Source: JAVKBW01 sp964352715
GTDB lineage: Bacteria > Pseudomonadota > Alphaproteobacteria > UBA8366 > Aestuariispiraceae
NCBI GenBank assembly: GCA_964352715.1
Contig: CAYGSU010000122.1
Location: forward strand, 1 to 5,550
DNA: 5,550 nucleotides
Reading direction: 5' to 3'
Under the pieces are notes generated by a model. The model saw only the letters and a list, made by a program, of their open reading frames with translations, was not told where the DNA came from and made no database searches. The translations under genes were made by a program, and so were the position numbers. This document shows positions 4,848-5,550 of the stretch, piece after piece; the stretch's first letter is position 1; every line of letters starts with the position of its first letter.

Positions 4848-5490
4848 GGCCGATAAACGGCCGCTGCCCGAGATACCGATTGCTATCGAGCTGTGCGACG
4901 ACAAAGTCCGCGACCTCATCCGGCGTGATCCAGGTGAGCCGCGTTTCGGGCCCGATCTCCGTGTAGACTTCCAGCGCGCCGGACTTCTTCCGACCGGAAA
5001 ATGCGGCCGGGCGCACGACGACCCAGTCCAGACCGGACGCCGCGATCAACGATTCCTGCCGGTCCTTGTCAGCATACCGCTTGCGGGTGAAAAACGGAAA
5101 AATGATCCGGTCATACAGAAACCCGCCATGCCCGCGCGTTTCTCCCGCACCGACCCCGGTAATGGCGATAAGCCGGCGCACCTGCTGCTTTTTCATTGCT
5201 GCAATCACCGCCCTGGTCGCCTTCGAGAACAACGTCGTTGCCCCTGTCGTGTTCGTCCCCAGCGCGAAAATCACAGCCTCTGTCCCGCTTACGAACTTTG
5301 ACATTCCGGCCGTATCTGTCGGGTCGAATGCATGAATCTCTACGCGCCCGGCAAGGGGCGCCAACGTGTCGGCGGATCGTGTCTGGCAGACAACATCGCA
5401 GCCCCGGTCCAGCAGTCGATCGACGATGCGTCTTCCCACCGTGCCGCTTGCACCCAGCACCGCGATCCGTCGCCCTGGTTCTTTCGCCAT
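4840..5490 (-). CDS. NAD(P)H-binding protein, NmrA-like / atypical short-chain dehydrogenase
   Basis: The 216-residue product opens with a Rossmann fold: IAVLGASGTVGRR, with the GxxGxxG glycines at 13, 16 and 19. Arg38 after strand 2 (CQTRS) suggests NADP(H) preference. Later landmarks are VIFALGTNTTG (73-83), RRLIAITGVGAGE (105-117), YADKDRQE (139-146) in the place of the SDR Tyr-x3-Lys helix, and LDWVVVRPAAFSG (154-166), typical of NAD(P)-binding NmrA-like proteins. Members are cytoplasmic and act as epimerase-like reductases, quinone reductases or redox sensors, so substrate and even catalysis are uncertain. Length is normal for the compact form. ATG 5490 has AGGGAA (5504-5499) at 8-nt spacing. 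The stop at 4842-4840 overlaps the start of a small membrane protein gene, making a two-gene operon. Its promoter probably lies at or beyond the right edge; the 60 bp seen upstream show no convincing one. Confidence 0.9.
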   Translation of the reverse strand: MAKEPGRRIAVLGASGTVGRRIVDRLLDRGCDVVCQTRSADTLAPLAGRVEIHAFDPTDTAGMSKFVSGTEAVIFALGTNTTGATTLFSKATRAVIAAMKKQQVRRLIAITGVGAGETRGHGGFLYDRIIFPFFTRKRYADKDRQESLIAASGLDWVVVRPAAFSGRKKSGALEVYTEIGPETRLTWITPDEVADFVVAQLDSNRYLGQRPFIGHV

Positions 5491-5550
5491 TAACGGTATT
5501 CCCTGAATTACGACAGCCGTGCATCGTTACACAAACATGGTATGGCCGGT
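5491..5550 (-). promoter_or_regulatory. Leader region of the NAD(P)-binding gene operon
   Basis: The 60 bp contain the AGGGAA ribosome binding site (5504-5499) and no recognisable coding sequence. A TTGTGT...TAATTC pair with 18-nt spacing can be drawn leftward, but its start point would fall inside the ribosome binding site, so I do not call it a promoter. Confidence 0.4.

Noticed and set aside
4848..4919. 24-residue N-terminal extension of the small membrane protein
   Set aside because: It would lie wholly within the preceding gene, is polar and serine-rich, and has no ribosome site; the start overlapping the upstream stop is more natural.

Overview
The window looks like ordinary chromosomal DNA of a moderately GC-rich alphaproteobacterium. 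The GC content (about 60% by eye), the VPLPA-type C-terminal sorting signal and the mix of universal stress protein, azoreductase and GcvA-like LysR genes all fit that group. The genus cannot be fixed from the sequence. No tRNA, rRNA, CRISPR array, transposase, integrase or recognisable defence or biosynthetic system was found. The most unusual feature is a 75-bp near-copy of part of one gene lying 2.1 kb away.

Left part (1-900): a universal stress protein gene runs leftward off the window edge. Upstream of it, on the other strand, is the last fifth of a ribokinase-type (PfkB family) sugar kinase. It keeps the catalytic GAGD motif and its natural stop but has no body, so it is a gene remnant. 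A leftward intrinsic terminator follows at about 874-897.

Middle-left (926-2059): this holds a relatively AT-rich leftward gene for a secreted protein. It has a signal peptide and a VPLPA-CTERM sorting tail, its own RBS and a plausible sigma70-like promoter. Behind it lies a geneless stretch (1679-2059) containing a degenerate 75-bp direct copy of an internal piece of the ferritin-like gene found at 3887-4378.

Centre (2060-3784): an FMN-dependent azoreductase/quinone reductase (azoR-like, leftward) is divergently transcribed from a LysR-family regulator (rightward). The shared 162-bp gap carries a 15-bp palindrome with T-N11-A symmetry that encloses a perfect TATAAT. The likely logic is a regulator controlling itself and its divergent reductase gene.

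Right part (3887-5490): a 163-residue helical, possibly ferritin-like protein of unknown role is read rightward. It converges on a leftward two-gene operon: a NAD(P)-binding NmrA/SDR-like protein followed, with an 8-nt stop/start overlap, by a small four-helix membrane protein. The recurring theme of reductases and stress proteins suggests redox or stress housekeeping, but that link is an inference from proximity only.
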